Assembly: GCA_030539055.1 (NCBI GenBank)
Contig: JAUNSV010000001.1
Location: 1 to 64,000 of the forward strand
Direction: 5' to 3'
Source: Eubacteriales bacterium
GTDB lineage: Bacteria; Bacillota; Clostridia; Lachnospirales; Lachnospiraceae
DNA: 64,000 nucleotides
A program made the translations under genes and the position numbers. Below, one piece after another: positions 8,653-17,438 of this stretch (position 1 is the first letter of the stretch; every line of letters begins with the position of its first letter). The notes under the pieces are model-generated. The model ran no database searches. It was not told where the DNA came from and saw only the letters and a program-made list of their open reading frames with translations.

Positions 8653-9810
8653 TCACTTATTTTTAAATAATTTATGATTCGACAAAAGGTTGTTTCCAAA
8701 AGTAAAATTTATTTTTTCTCTTCTTCTAAAATTATCTAATGCGATTTTAATTAATCTATCTAGTAATTCTTGATATTTTATGCCAGAGCCCTCAAACAAA
8801 TAAAATGAAAGAGAACCTGGAATCGTATTTATTTCATTTACATATATTTTTCCAGAATCTACATCTATCATACAATCCACTCTTGCAACTCCAGCACATC
8901 CTATTGCTTTAAAAGTATCCATAGAAATTTTTTCAATATACTCTCTTGTTCCATCATCTATTTGAGCTTTTCTACTATTAGTATTTTGTTTAGTAGAATC
9001 ATCCTTTATATATTTGTTTTCAAAAGACAATATATCACCTTTTTTCTTTGCTTCTTCACACATAGAGGGAATACAATTGTATTTATCTCCAAGGACAGCA
9101 CAATTTATTTCTCTTAAATTTACTATCGCTTTTTCAACTACAATTTCTTCTGAAAAACTAAATGCAAGTGATAATGCACTTTTAAGAGTATTTTTATCTT
9201 TAGATATAGAAATACCTATGCTAGAACCAAGGTTAATTGGCTTTATGATAACAGGATATGAATATTTTTTTTCTATTCTTTCTATTAAATTTTCTTCATC
9301 TTTATAATCATTAATATTGAATTTATCGCCATCTAAAACAGGGATACCCTCCTGCATCAAAAATTTTTTCATAATGTATTTGTCCATACCTACAGCAGAA
9401 GATAATACAGAAGAACCTACACAAGGGATATTATACATTTGCAAAAAGCCTTGCAATACACCATCTTCTACATTTGTACCATGAACAATTGGAAAGAAAA
9501 TATCTATATCGTTTATATATCCTTTTTTAAATAAATGATTTGTTTCTTCTTTTATGTACACTTTATTATTTTCTTTTACAAAATAAATAAGAGTAGATTC
9601 GCTTAATAATTTTTTTGTATCCTTGAAATTATTTACATCTAAAAACTTTTCTTTATCATTATAATAAAAATCTCCATCCTTACTAATATAAATAGGTAAT
9701 AACTCATATTTTTCTTTATCAAAAGAGTTTAACGCTTGAATAGCTGAAATAATTGAAACTTCATGCTCTGTTGATTTTCCACCAAATAGAACTGCAATTT
9801 TAATTTTCAT
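8653..9810 (-). CDS. ddl: D-alanine--D-alanine ligase
   Basis: ATP-grasp enzyme that makes D-Ala-D-Ala for peptidoglycan. The 385-residue protein begins with AVLFGGKSTEHEVSIISA. It has HGTNVEDGVLQGFL, the GSSVLSSAVGMDKYIMKKFL segment, the ATP-grasp strands KPINLGSSIGI and EKAIVNLREINCAVLG, and the terminal metal-binding YVNEINTIPGSL. An AGAGAG site precedes the ATG. It follows murF directly, so the two enzymes for successive steps of muropeptide synthesis are co-transcribed. Confidence 0.96.
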   Translation of the reverse strand: MKIKIAVLFGGKSTEHEVSIISAIQALNSFDKEKYELLPIYISKDGDFYYNDKEKFLDVNNFKDTKKLLSESTLIYFVKENNKVYIKEETNHLFKKGYINDIDIFFPIVHGTNVEDGVLQGFLQMYNIPCVGSSVLSSAVGMDKYIMKKFLMQEGIPVLDGDKFNINDYKDEENLIERIEKKYSYPVIIKPINLGSSIGISISKDKNTLKSALSLAFSFSEEIVVEKAIVNLREINCAVLGDKYNCIPSMCEEAKKKGDILSFENKYIKDDSTKQNTNSRKAQIDDGTREYIEKISMDTFKAIGCAGVARVDCMIDVDSGKIYVNEINTIPGSLSFYLFEGSGIKYQELLDRLIKIALDNFRRREKINFTFGNNLLSNHKLFKNK

Positions 9811-9836
9811 ATTTAATCTCTCTTTCTTTATATAGT

Positions 9837-11438
9837 TTAATTATAATTATCTGGTAAATCATTCTCTAGTAGCACACATTTATGTTTAGTGCTTTGTAAT
9901 TTTCTTGCAAAATAAATTGCATCTTGAACTTTTGAAAAAGAATGTACTTTTTCTTTATCAAATTTTGTTTTATAAATTTCATCTTTAATTCTATGTGTAT
10001 TTTTTTCACCTACTAGTAATATATAATCACAAATATTAATCATTTGTTTAGCAAAATTTCTATTTAACTCATCTTCTTTTTCACCCAGCTCTACCATCCC
10101 TGGTGTGATACATATTTTTGTAGAAGTATCAAAAAGTGATAATACATGTAAAGCTTCCTCGGCACCAACTGGATTTGAATTATAAGCATCATCAATAAAT
10201 GATAACTCTTTATTTTCTTTCAATAATTCTAATCTGTGCTTTACTGGTTTTATTCGTTTTACACTTAAAATAATATCATCATAATTCATACCTAGCATTT
10301 TTGAGAAAGCAATAGAAGAAATTAAATTCAATATATTATTGTTCCCAAGTAAAATTGTATGAAAAGATATTGCTTTATTATCATTTTTATCTACGAATGT
10401 AAAACTAGTTCCCTCGCTTGTTGTATAAATATTTTTAGCATAATAATCGTTATTTGTATTTAGCCCAAAAGTTTTTATATTATTATTTATTCTTTCTTTT
10501 ATATATTCATTGTCGCCATTTACAAGTATTTTTGCTTCTTTATTATTAGAGTTAATATAGTCTACTAATTCAAATTTTGTAGATAAAATATTTTGTGTGT
10601 TTTTAAATGTATCTAAATGTTGCGGACCTATAGATGTAATTATGCAAGAAGTAGGACTTACTATATCACATATTTCTTTTATATCTCCAACTCTTCTTGC
10701 TCCCATTTCGCAAATGAAAATTTCATCAATCGATCTTAAATTTTCTCTAATAGCTTTTACTATTCCCATTGGAGTGTTGAAACTTGATGGAGTAATAAGA
10801 ACATTAAATTTTTCATTTAATATTTCACTTAAAAAATATTTTGTACTTGTTTTTCCATAAGAACCTGTTATACCAATTACTTCCAAATTGTTCATTGATA
10901 ATAGCTTATTTTTTGCTTCTTTTATATATTTATTTCTACTTATTTTTTCTATTGGCGAATTAATATAATTTGATATTTGAACTACTAAAGGCATTATAGA
11001 ACAAAATAAAATTGGTAAAAACAGTGATTTGTATTTTAATAATAATGCTATCTCTTCTCTATTATAAATAATATAAAAAACAGGTACAAAGCTTAATAAA
11101 GTAATAATAAAAATTGTAAAAAATAATCTAAATACTCTATTTGTATATACTAAAGGTTTTATCATCTTCCTTGGTAAATTTTCTATTAGTATAATTAATA
11201 AAAATATTAATTGAAAAATGCAAATAAGACTTAAATAAATATTAAAAGAATTAAAAAATAATACAATTAATGAAGATAATAATAAGAAAAAATTAATAAT
11301 AAAATCTTTAATATGTTTTTTTAAATAAAATGCATGTGAATCAAAATTATATGAATTTAATTGAAGCATATGCACTTGTCTAAAAATTTGCAAAATGTCA
11401 ATAATAAAAATTCCAATAGCAAAATTTATAATAGTCAT
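9837..11438 (-). CDS. murF: MurF-like Mur ligase with an N-terminal membrane domain
   Basis: Probably adds D-Ala-D-Ala to UDP-MurNAc-tripeptide. The first ~160 of 533 residues are hydrophobic, with about four membrane helices (roughly 1-18, 45-85, 105-125 and 140-155). The Mur ligase follows: P-loop GITGSYGKTS (189-198), EMGARRVGDI, ITSIGPQHLDTF, KHRLELL and the MurF-type signature FIDDAYNSNPVGAEEAL. An AAAGGAAAA site precedes the ATG. Its position next to ddl supports the MurF assignment. Ordinary MurF proteins are soluble and ~450 residues long, so the membrane domain is the unusual part. Confidence 0.9.
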   Translation of the reverse strand: MTIINFAIGIFIIDILQIFRQVHMLQLNSYNFDSHAFYLKKHIKDFIINFFLLLSSLIVLFFNSFNIYLSLICIFQLIFLLIILIENLPRKMIKPLVYTNRVFRLFFTIFIITLLSFVPVFYIIYNREEIALLLKYKSLFLPILFCSIMPLVVQISNYINSPIEKISRNKYIKEAKNKLLSMNNLEVIGITGSYGKTSTKYFLSEILNEKFNVLITPSSFNTPMGIVKAIRENLRSIDEIFICEMGARRVGDIKEICDIVSPTSCIITSIGPQHLDTFKNTQNILSTKFELVDYINSNNKEAKILVNGDNEYIKERINNNIKTFGLNTNNDYYAKNIYTTSEGTSFTFVDKNDNKAISFHTILLGNNNILNLISSIAFSKMLGMNYDDIILSVKRIKPVKHRLELLKENKELSFIDDAYNSNPVGAEEALHVLSLFDTSTKICITPGMVELGEKEDELNRNFAKQMINICDYILLVGEKNTHRIKDEIYKTKFDKEKVHSFSKVQDAIYFARKLQSTKHKCVLLENDLPDNYN

Positions 11439-11456
11439 GTTTTTTCCTTTTAATAT

Positions 11457-12227
11457 TTATATCTCTAAAAATGATTTTATGACTGCATTGAATGTGTTTT
11501 TATCTTCTATAAATGAAAAATGAGTACAATTTTTAAGTATTACTAAGCCAGCATCTCTCATCTCTTTTTTCATAATATAAGCATCCGAAAGAGATGTTTG
11601 TGTATCTTTTTCACCCCATATTAATAAAGTGGGCTTGATAATGTTTTTTAGGAGTGGTGTTAAATCCTCATTTATTGATTTAACAAGTGTATCTCTCATT
11701 ATAGGGCTAGCATTTCTATAATCTGATGAACCATGCTCTTTTTTATAATCTTCTAATGTTTTATTTGTTATTTTTTCTATTATTTTATTAGAGTAAAATA
11801 CTTTTCCTATTTTATATATAATTTTTTTTAAACTAATTCTTTTTGCTTCTTTTGTTTTTATTCCAGCTGAGTCAATCAAAATGTTTTTTTCTATTTCATA
11901 CTTAGTATTTAATGAATTTAATTTTATTATGATTCTTCCACCATATGAATGACCTAATAGTATTACTTTTTCATTTTTTGTATTAATTTGTTTAATAAAT
12001 TCATCTACTATTTTTACATAATCATCTACAAAAAAACTATTATTTGGTTCGGGTGATTCTCCAAATCCTGGTAAATCAAGTGCTAACACTCTGTATTTTG
12101 TTTTTAAAATATCAATTAAATCATTATATATTTCTTTTGAGCAAGCCCAACCGTGTAAGAGTAATATTATTTTACCACTACCAATATCTATATATGAAAT
12201 TTTTTGATTGTTTATTGTAATATACAT
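11457..12227 (-). CDS. Alpha/beta-fold hydrolase
   Basis: A 256-residue serine hydrolase of unknown substrate. It has the oxyanion strand LLLHGWACS, the nucleophile elbow GHSYGG with Ser94, a probable acid in LLIWGEKDTQ and a probable His in NCTHFSF near the C-terminus. There is no signal peptide, so it should be cytoplasmic. The ATG sits one base after the stop of the dCMP deaminase gene without a clear ribosome site, suggesting reinitiation. Its place between dCMP deaminase and murF does not reveal a substrate. Confidence 0.85.
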   Translation of the reverse strand: MYITINNQKISYIDIGSGKIILLLHGWACSKEIYNDLIDILKTKYRVLALDLPGFGESPEPNNSFFVDDYVKIVDEFIKQINTKNEKVILLGHSYGGRIIIKLNSLNTKYEIEKNILIDSAGIKTKEAKRISLKKIIYKIGKVFYSNKIIEKITNKTLEDYKKEHGSSDYRNASPIMRDTLVKSINEDLTPLLKNIIKPTLLIWGEKDTQTSLSDAYIMKKEMRDAGLVILKNCTHFSFIEDKNTFNAVIKSFLEI

Positions 12228-12228
12228 T

Positions 12229-12714
12229 TTATATATTTATTTGTATAATCTTATTTGATAAATTATATTTTTTACATAATACATTTGCTGCTTCAAACAT
12301 TCTTTTTGATGATTTTACTTCTGGAGTATTGGCATACTTATCTTCTATGTATATTACTTCTTTTATTCCTGATTGAATTATTGCTTTTGCACACTCATTG
12401 CATGGAAAAAGAGAAACATATAATTTAGCATTTTCTAAAGTGTTTCCTCGAAAATTTAATATAGCATTCAATTCGGCATGTGCTACATAATTATATTTTG
12501 TATCATAAGAAGAATCACCCTCTCTCTCCCATGGAAATTCATCATCATTGCATCCCTTAGGAAAACCATTGTATCCTAGTGATAAAATTTTATTTTCATT
12601 TGATACTATGCAGGCTCCTACTTGAGTGTTTGGATCTTTTGATCTTTTTGCACTAAGAAGTGCTATACCCATAAAATATTCATCCCAAGAAATATAATCA
12701 TCTCTTTTACTCAT
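12229..12714 (-). CDS. dCMP deaminase (ComEB-like)
   Basis: Zinc-dependent deamination of dCMP to dUMP, feeding thymidylate synthesis. I prefer the ATG at 12714, placed after GGAGGAATTA; the ATG four codons upstream overlaps that site. The 161-residue protein has the zinc and catalytic motif HAE at 79-81 and PCNEC with Cys105 and Cys108. The FPKGCNDDEFPWEREG insert is typical of dCMP deaminases rather than tRNA or cytidine deaminases. Confidence 0.93.
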   Translation of the reverse strand: MSKRDDYISWDEYFMGIALLSAKRSKDPNTQVGACIVSNENKILSLGYNGFPKGCNDDEFPWEREGDSSYDTKYNYVAHAELNAILNFRGNTLENAKLYVSLFPCNECAKAIIQSGIKEVIYIEDKYANTPEVKSSKRMFEAANVLCKKYNLSNKIIQINI

Positions 12715-12731
12715 TAATTCCTCCATGATTA

Positions 12732-13286
12732 TTATATTTTAATATCTCCAATTCTTAATACTTTTACTTCATTATTACTTACATCAATAATAGTAGAAGC
12801 TTTTGTATGTATACAATCTCCTAAGTCCCATAGTGCTTCTATTTTTCCATATAAATTTTTTTTAACATCATTAGCATTCATACAAGGGCTCATACCAGAT
12901 ATATTGCAAGATGTAGAAAACAGAGGATATTGCAATTTATTTAACAATTCATTTAATTTTTCTTCTTTTGGAATACGCACTCCCAATGTTTTATCATTTG
13001 ATTTAAAAATTATTGTAAGTGCTCCTGGCCAATATTTTTTTATATACTCTTTTGATATTTCTGGAATACTAGATACATACTTTTTTAATTCATTTTCATT
13101 TTTAATAAATAAAATTAGTGGCTTGTTTTTATCTCTTCCTTTAATTTTGTAAATATTTTCTATGGCTTTTTTTGAAAAAGCATTACAAACTAGAGCGTAT
13201 ACAGTATCTGTCTTCAGTGCAAGTACTTTTTCTTCATTTAAAAAATCAATTACTTTATTTATTTCATCTTTTGAGAAAGTTTTCAT
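12732..13286 (-). CDS. tsaC: L-threonylcarbamoyladenylate synthase (YrdC/Sua5 domain)
   Basis: Makes threonylcarbamoyl-AMP from threonine, bicarbonate and ATP, the first step of the t6A37 modification of ANN-decoding tRNAs. The 184 residues cover only the YrdC domain, with ALKTDTVYAL, IKGRDKNKPL, KKYWPGALTIIF, GVRIP and FSTSCNISG. The C-terminal Sua5 domain of Bacillus YwlC is absent, so it is the short TsaC form. The partners tsaB and tsaD lie 10 kb away in a different operon. Confidence 0.93.
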   Translation of the reverse strand: MKTFSKDEINKVIDFLNEEKVLALKTDTVYALVCNAFSKKAIENIYKIKGRDKNKPLILFIKNENELKKYVSSIPEISKEYIKKYWPGALTIIFKSNDKTLGVRIPKEEKLNELLNKLQYPLFSTSCNISGMSPCMNANDVKKNLYGKIEALWDLGDCIHTKASTIIDVSNNEVKVLRIGDIKI

Positions 13287-13290
13287 TTTA

Positions 13291-14997
13291 TTAATTTAAA
13301 TCTATTAAAGAAAAAAATCCATCCATTTCCATTCCTAGTTTCCAAGCAGCTGTACCTGCTACATTTGCATTCTCAACTTCTTTCATTTTTGCATTTAATG
13401 ATTTAATATCTTCAACCCATACTTCAGTTTTTGTTCCGTTTTTTGTTTTAGAAGCATAATTATATGCTTCTATACTATCCCAAGTATACTCATCTAATTC
13501 TAGTAATTCTTTTTGTTCATCAAAAGCTTTAGCTCCCATTGATTTTGCACTTATTTTTCCATTACTATCTGTAGTCCATACTCTTGTATAAAATGGAAGA
13601 GCTATGACTAATCTATCATTGTCCATTTGAGATAAACTTAATTCAATTCCTCTTTTTACAAAATTTAATGAAGAAACAGGCCCAGAACTTCCACCATTTG
13701 ATGTATGCTCATCATATAGCATTAAAACCATATAATCTACTACTTTAGCTACATCACTAAAATGATATCTATCATTTTGTTCGCTTGGGATTGATTGACA
13801 AACAGAAATATATTTATTTATTTTTTTAAAAGCAATAGAACACTCTCTAATAAATTGTACATAATCATCTTGTGCTTCTCTTGAGATATCTTCTATATCT
13901 AAATTTATTCCATCTAGATTTAAATCATTAGCATATGATACTAGAGTATTTATTATTTTGCTCCTAGCATTATGACTTGAAAATAGTGTTTTTGTAATAA
14001 TATTCTCTATATCAAAATTATTGATTGTAGGCCAAATTTGTAATCCTCTTAAGTGAGCTTCTTCAACATAAGAATTATCTGCTAATGATATAATATTACC
14101 TTGATTATCTGCAATTTTGAACCAAGTAGGTGATAATACATTCACATTTTGCATATTTACTATTAATTTTTGTAAATCATCTTTGTTTGCTACTTTCCAT
14201 AATTGATGAAAAGCTATTAATACTTTTTTATCAAATGTTTTATAATTAATTTTTTCTTTAATAAATTCGCTCTTTGGTGTTTCTATATACTCTTCTTCCA
14301 TTTTTTTATTTCTAATATATCCTAGGAAGCCATCGGGAGTTTTTACTAGGCACCATTTGTTCATTTTATCCAATACTTTTACGATATCACCTTTATTAAG
14401 ATCAGATAAGATTGGGCTTTTATTGCCTCCTCTATATCTTGCTTTTTCATTTCCTTTTAATATAGCAAAACTTTCTTCTTCCCAATTGTCATATATAAAA
14501 ACTCTTTTATATGAATCTGTTTCATAAAAGTCATATCGAATATCACTTTTTTCTTTAATAAAACTTATAGAAATATATGGTTCATCTAACAATAATAAGC
14601 AGGGTTTATTTTTATAATAATCTCTTTCAGAAAAAGAATCTGTAGATTTTGCATTTGAATAAATTATGCTTTGTGTATCTGTTTCATAATAAAAAACATT
14701 ATTTAATACACTCTTTACAAAACTATATGGAAGATAAATTTCTTCATTTCTATAAATAGATACTACTTTTTTTATTTGATTTTCATTATCATTTTGTAGT
14801 GCTTGTTTTTTGTCATTATAATATACTATTACTTCATCATTTTTTGATCCAAAATATAAATCTAAACTCATTCTTTCATTAGTATATGAATATCTTTTAT
14901 ATAAAAAAATTGTCATAATAACAATAAATATCAAAAATATTGATAAAAATACTTTTAATAAATTGTTATTCTTTTTTTTCTTCCTAGATTTTTGCAT
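13291..14997 (-). CDS. Membrane-anchored SH3 and glycoside hydrolase 18 protein
   Basis: Probable cell-wall glycan hydrolase or wall-binding protein, 568 residues. A Lys-rich N-terminus precedes one membrane helix (12-32). Residues ~40-115 resemble a copper-amine-oxidase N-like repeat region, and ~190-235 form a bacterial SH3 domain (SDLNKGDIVKVLDKMNKWCLVKT). From ~255 to the end runs a GH18 barrel with the catalytic motif DGINLDIED, where Glu369 is the expected acid. The layout recalls spore-cortex YaaH-type proteins, but a transmembrane anchor replaces LysM. The start codon overlaps the upstream stop (TAATG). Confidence 0.87.
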   Translation of the reverse strand: MQKSRKKKKNNNLLKVFLSIFLIFIVIMTIFLYKRYSYTNERMSLDLYFGSKNDEVIVYYNDKKQALQNDNENQIKKVVSIYRNEEIYLPYSFVKSVLNNVFYYETDTQSIIYSNAKSTDSFSERDYYKNKPCLLLLDEPYISISFIKEKSDIRYDFYETDSYKRVFIYDNWEEESFAILKGNEKARYRGGNKSPILSDLNKGDIVKVLDKMNKWCLVKTPDGFLGYIRNKKMEEEYIETPKSEFIKEKINYKTFDKKVLIAFHQLWKVANKDDLQKLIVNMQNVNVLSPTWFKIADNQGNIISLADNSYVEEAHLRGLQIWPTINNFDIENIITKTLFSSHNARSKIINTLVSYANDLNLDGINLDIEDISREAQDDYVQFIRECSIAFKKINKYISVCQSIPSEQNDRYHFSDVAKVVDYMVLMLYDEHTSNGGSSGPVSSLNFVKRGIELSLSQMDNDRLVIALPFYTRVWTTDSNGKISAKSMGAKAFDEQKELLELDEYTWDSIEAYNYASKTKNGTKTEVWVEDIKSLNAKMKEVENANVAGTAAWKLGMEMDGFFSLIDLN

Positions 14998-16277
14998 TAT
15001 TCAGTTTTATCTCTGTATACACATAATCCTTTACATATTGTATATTTTATTTTTCCTTTTAAAGTAGTACCTATCAAAGGAGTATTTTTTGATTTTGATT
15101 CGAATTTGTCTTCTACAACCCATTGCTCTTCTGGATCAAAAATTGTAATATCTGCTCTGCCACCTATTTTTAATTCACCTGCATCAAGCGAATATAAATT
15201 AGCTGGGTTTAAACTAATTTTTGAAATAACTTCATTCCATGATAACAATCCTGGATCTACTAATTTTAGCCCACAAATTCCAAGCACAGTTTCTAGCCCT
15301 ATTGCACCACTTTGTGCCTCTCTTAATCTTAAACTTTTTTCTTCTTCGGTACAAGGAAAATGATTAGAAGAAATAATTTCTATAGTATTACTTTGCAAGC
15401 CCTCTATTAAAGCTTTTCTGTCTTGTTCTGTTCTTAGTGGTGGAAGTACTTTTGCAAGTGTTCCTTTTTTTTCTAGAGCTTTCTCTGTTAAAATAAGTGA
15501 TAGTGCTTGAACTTCTGCATGAATATCCAAATTCATAAGCCTAGCAATATTTATTATTTCTACAGATCTTTTTGTAGACAAATATGCTATATCTATTCTT
15601 GCATTTGTTTCTTTAGCAAGTTCAAAAATTTTTGCACAATCTAAATCTTCTGCTATAGAATTTGTAGCACCTACTTTTAATTTTTCAGATACTTTGCCCT
15701 CGTTTATGCCTCTCACTTTTACTTTATCTAAATCTTCCAAATATATTGCTACAGGCACTTGTAATTTTTTAGCAATTAATAAACCTTGCTTCAAGAGTTC
15801 TTTATCATCAATAGGTCTTAACCCATCTGAAAAACCAATTGCACCATGATTATATAAAAATCTTAAATCTGCTAAATATTCTCCAAGTCTTTCCTCGGAA
15901 AAAGCTCCAACTGGATAGATCCTTATTGGCATAATTTGCGAATACTTTTTTATATACTCAATTACATTTACTTGATCTGGAGATGGTTTATTCTCTGTAC
16001 CAAGGACAATAGATGTGTATCCTCCTTTTGCACTGCTTAAGCAACCAGATTTTAAATCTTCTCTTCCAACTAGACCAGGATCCATAAAATTTGCGTGTAA
16101 ATCTACAAAACCTGGAGATACTATCAAATTTGTTGCATCTATAACTTTTTGAGCTTCTGTTTCATCAATATTTTTTGATATATTTAATATTTTATCTTTT
16201 TCAAATAAAATATCTATTATCCCATCAAAATCATTTGCAGGATTAATTACTCTTCCACCCTTAATTAGTACTTTCAT
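14997..16277 (-). CDS. Dihydroorotase-like amidohydrolase lacking metal ligands (probably non-catalytic)
   Basis: The 426-residue protein aligns end to end with type I dihydroorotases: DLHANFMDPGLVGRED, IGFSDGLRPI, the LPPLRTEQD segment, and a C-terminus with GRADITIFDP and KSKNTPLIGTTLKG. The catalytic residues are largely gone. The HxH pair is His61/Asn63; the His of HCEE-type motifs is Tyr179; the His of CHVST is Tyr232; the TPHH motif reads VQALS; and the Asp of ATDHAPHT is Asn305. Only His61 and Asp151 seem kept. Inactive homologues are known elsewhere as structural partners of aspartate carbamoyltransferase, but no pyrB is nearby. An AAGGAGG site precedes the ATG. Confidence 0.88.
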   Translation of the reverse strand: MKVLIKGGRVINPANDFDGIIDILFEKDKILNISKNIDETEAQKVIDATNLIVSPGFVDLHANFMDPGLVGREDLKSGCLSSAKGGYTSIVLGTENKPSPDQVNVIEYIKKYSQIMPIRIYPVGAFSEERLGEYLADLRFLYNHGAIGFSDGLRPIDDKELLKQGLLIAKKLQVPVAIYLEDLDKVKVRGINEGKVSEKLKVGATNSIAEDLDCAKIFELAKETNARIDIAYLSTKRSVEIINIARLMNLDIHAEVQALSLILTEKALEKKGTLAKVLPPLRTEQDRKALIEGLQSNTIEIISSNHFPCTEEEKSLRLREAQSGAIGLETVLGICGLKLVDPGLLSWNEVISKISLNPANLYSLDAGELKIGGRADITIFDPEEQWVVEDKFESKSKNTPLIGTTLKGKIKYTICKGLCVYRDKTE

Positions 16278-17438
16278 TTAAGCCTCCTTAGTGTAATTAA
16301 TGACTACTTCTTTCATGGCTTCAGCATACACTTTGGATTTTAGTACTTCGCTTTCCACATAATCCTCTCCTGCTTGCTTTTTTAATGTATCTAATGTTAT
16401 TGAATCTCCGTAATCATAAGCATTTGACATTTGTTCAAACCATATTCTTTCATCATCTTTAGAAATAGTAATTCCAAATTGTTTTTTTAATTCATCTAGC
16501 ATCATCGTATTCTTTATTTGACTAGCAGCATATTCTTTCATTGAATTAACATACTCTATAGCATTCATACCATAGTCTTTTATCATTTGTGAAAACTCTT
16601 TTTCATATTGATAAGCATTCACTCTATCTTTATATACCAATTGAACAAATTGCCAAGCTAGGGCTTCTTTTGTTGGTTCAAAAGTTGAACCCTCCAATAT
16701 CGCTTGTTCAATTTGATATTGTGCAGAATAATTGTTCATATATTCTCTTTGATTTTTAATATTGTTTTTGATTTCTTTTTCAAAAGCAATTGATGAAGAT
16801 GATTTTGATTTTGAATTTTTATAACGAAAAGCATCATCATACTCTGGTATAATACTTTCTGCTAGGTAATTTATTGTAACAGAAAACTTTGCTCTCTTTC
16901 CTTTTAAATCAGTGCTATAATAATCATTTGGAAAAGTGACATATATATCATATTTTTTTCCTATTTCTTTTCCTATAAGCTGGCTTTCAAATCCACTTAC
17001 AAATGTATTTGAACCAATAGTCAAATCATACCCTTGACCTCTTCCACCAGTAAATTCTTCTCCATTAACTGTGCCCACATAATCTATATTTACTATATCT
17101 CCATCTTTAATATCTTTTCTATTTGGAGTTCGTTTTTCTTTTTGATTATTTCTCATCATTTCTATTTCTTTATCTACTTCTTCTTTTGTAACTTCTTCGT
17201 ATGCTGTTATAGAAACTGTAACTCTCTTTAAATCAATAATACTTGTAGTGCCAAGATATTTAGGCTTCTTTGGAATTGTAGTTTTTTCTAATACTTCAAA
17301 TATTTCTGAATCTGTAGACAAATAGTCTAATACATCATACCCTGTATTTATCATCATCTCTCTATTTTGATTAGTACAAGCTTGAAGTGAACTAAGCACT
17401 AGTGAAACAATTAATAATGATGCTAATTTCTTTCTCAT
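16278..17438 (-). CDS. Trigger-factor-like FKBP peptidyl-prolyl isomerase lipoprotein
   Basis: Probable extracytoplasmic folding factor, 386 residues. The N-terminus is a lipoprotein signal with the box SSLQAC (Cys21). An FKBP-type domain spans roughly 95-190 (DGDIVNIDYVGTVNGEEF, GSNTFVSGFESQLIGKEIG), followed by a long helical C-terminal part like that of trigger factor. The ribosome-binding N-terminal domain of cytoplasmic trigger factor is missing, so it most likely acts at the outer membrane face. It overlaps the M18 aminopeptidase gene by four bases (ATGA). Co-transcription with signal peptidase I fits a role in secreted-protein maturation. Confidence 0.87.
   Translation of the reverse strand: MRKKLASLLIVSLVLSSLQACTNQNREMMINTGYDVLDYLSTDSEIFEVLEKTTIPKKPKYLGTTSIIDLKRVTVSITAYEEVTKEEVDKEIEMMRNNQKEKRTPNRKDIKDGDIVNIDYVGTVNGEEFTGGRGQGYDLTIGSNTFVSGFESQLIGKEIGKKYDIYVTFPNDYYSTDLKGKRAKFSVTINYLAESIIPEYDDAFRYKNSKSKSSSSIAFEKEIKNNIKNQREYMNNYSAQYQIEQAILEGSTFEPTKEALAWQFVQLVYKDRVNAYQYEKEFSQMIKDYGMNAIEYVNSMKEYAASQIKNTMMLDELKKQFGITISKDDERIWFEQMSNAYDYGDSITLDTLKKQAGEDYVESEVLKSKVYAEAMKEVVINYTKEA

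Noticed and set aside
9837-11438. Two separate genes (membrane protein plus MurF) joined by error
   Set aside because: The frame is continuous with no internal ribosome site and start before the ligase domain, so a true fusion is more likely.
12732-13286. Truncated Sua5 protein
   Set aside because: The YrdC domain is complete and the stop is followed normally by the next gene; short TsaC forms are common.
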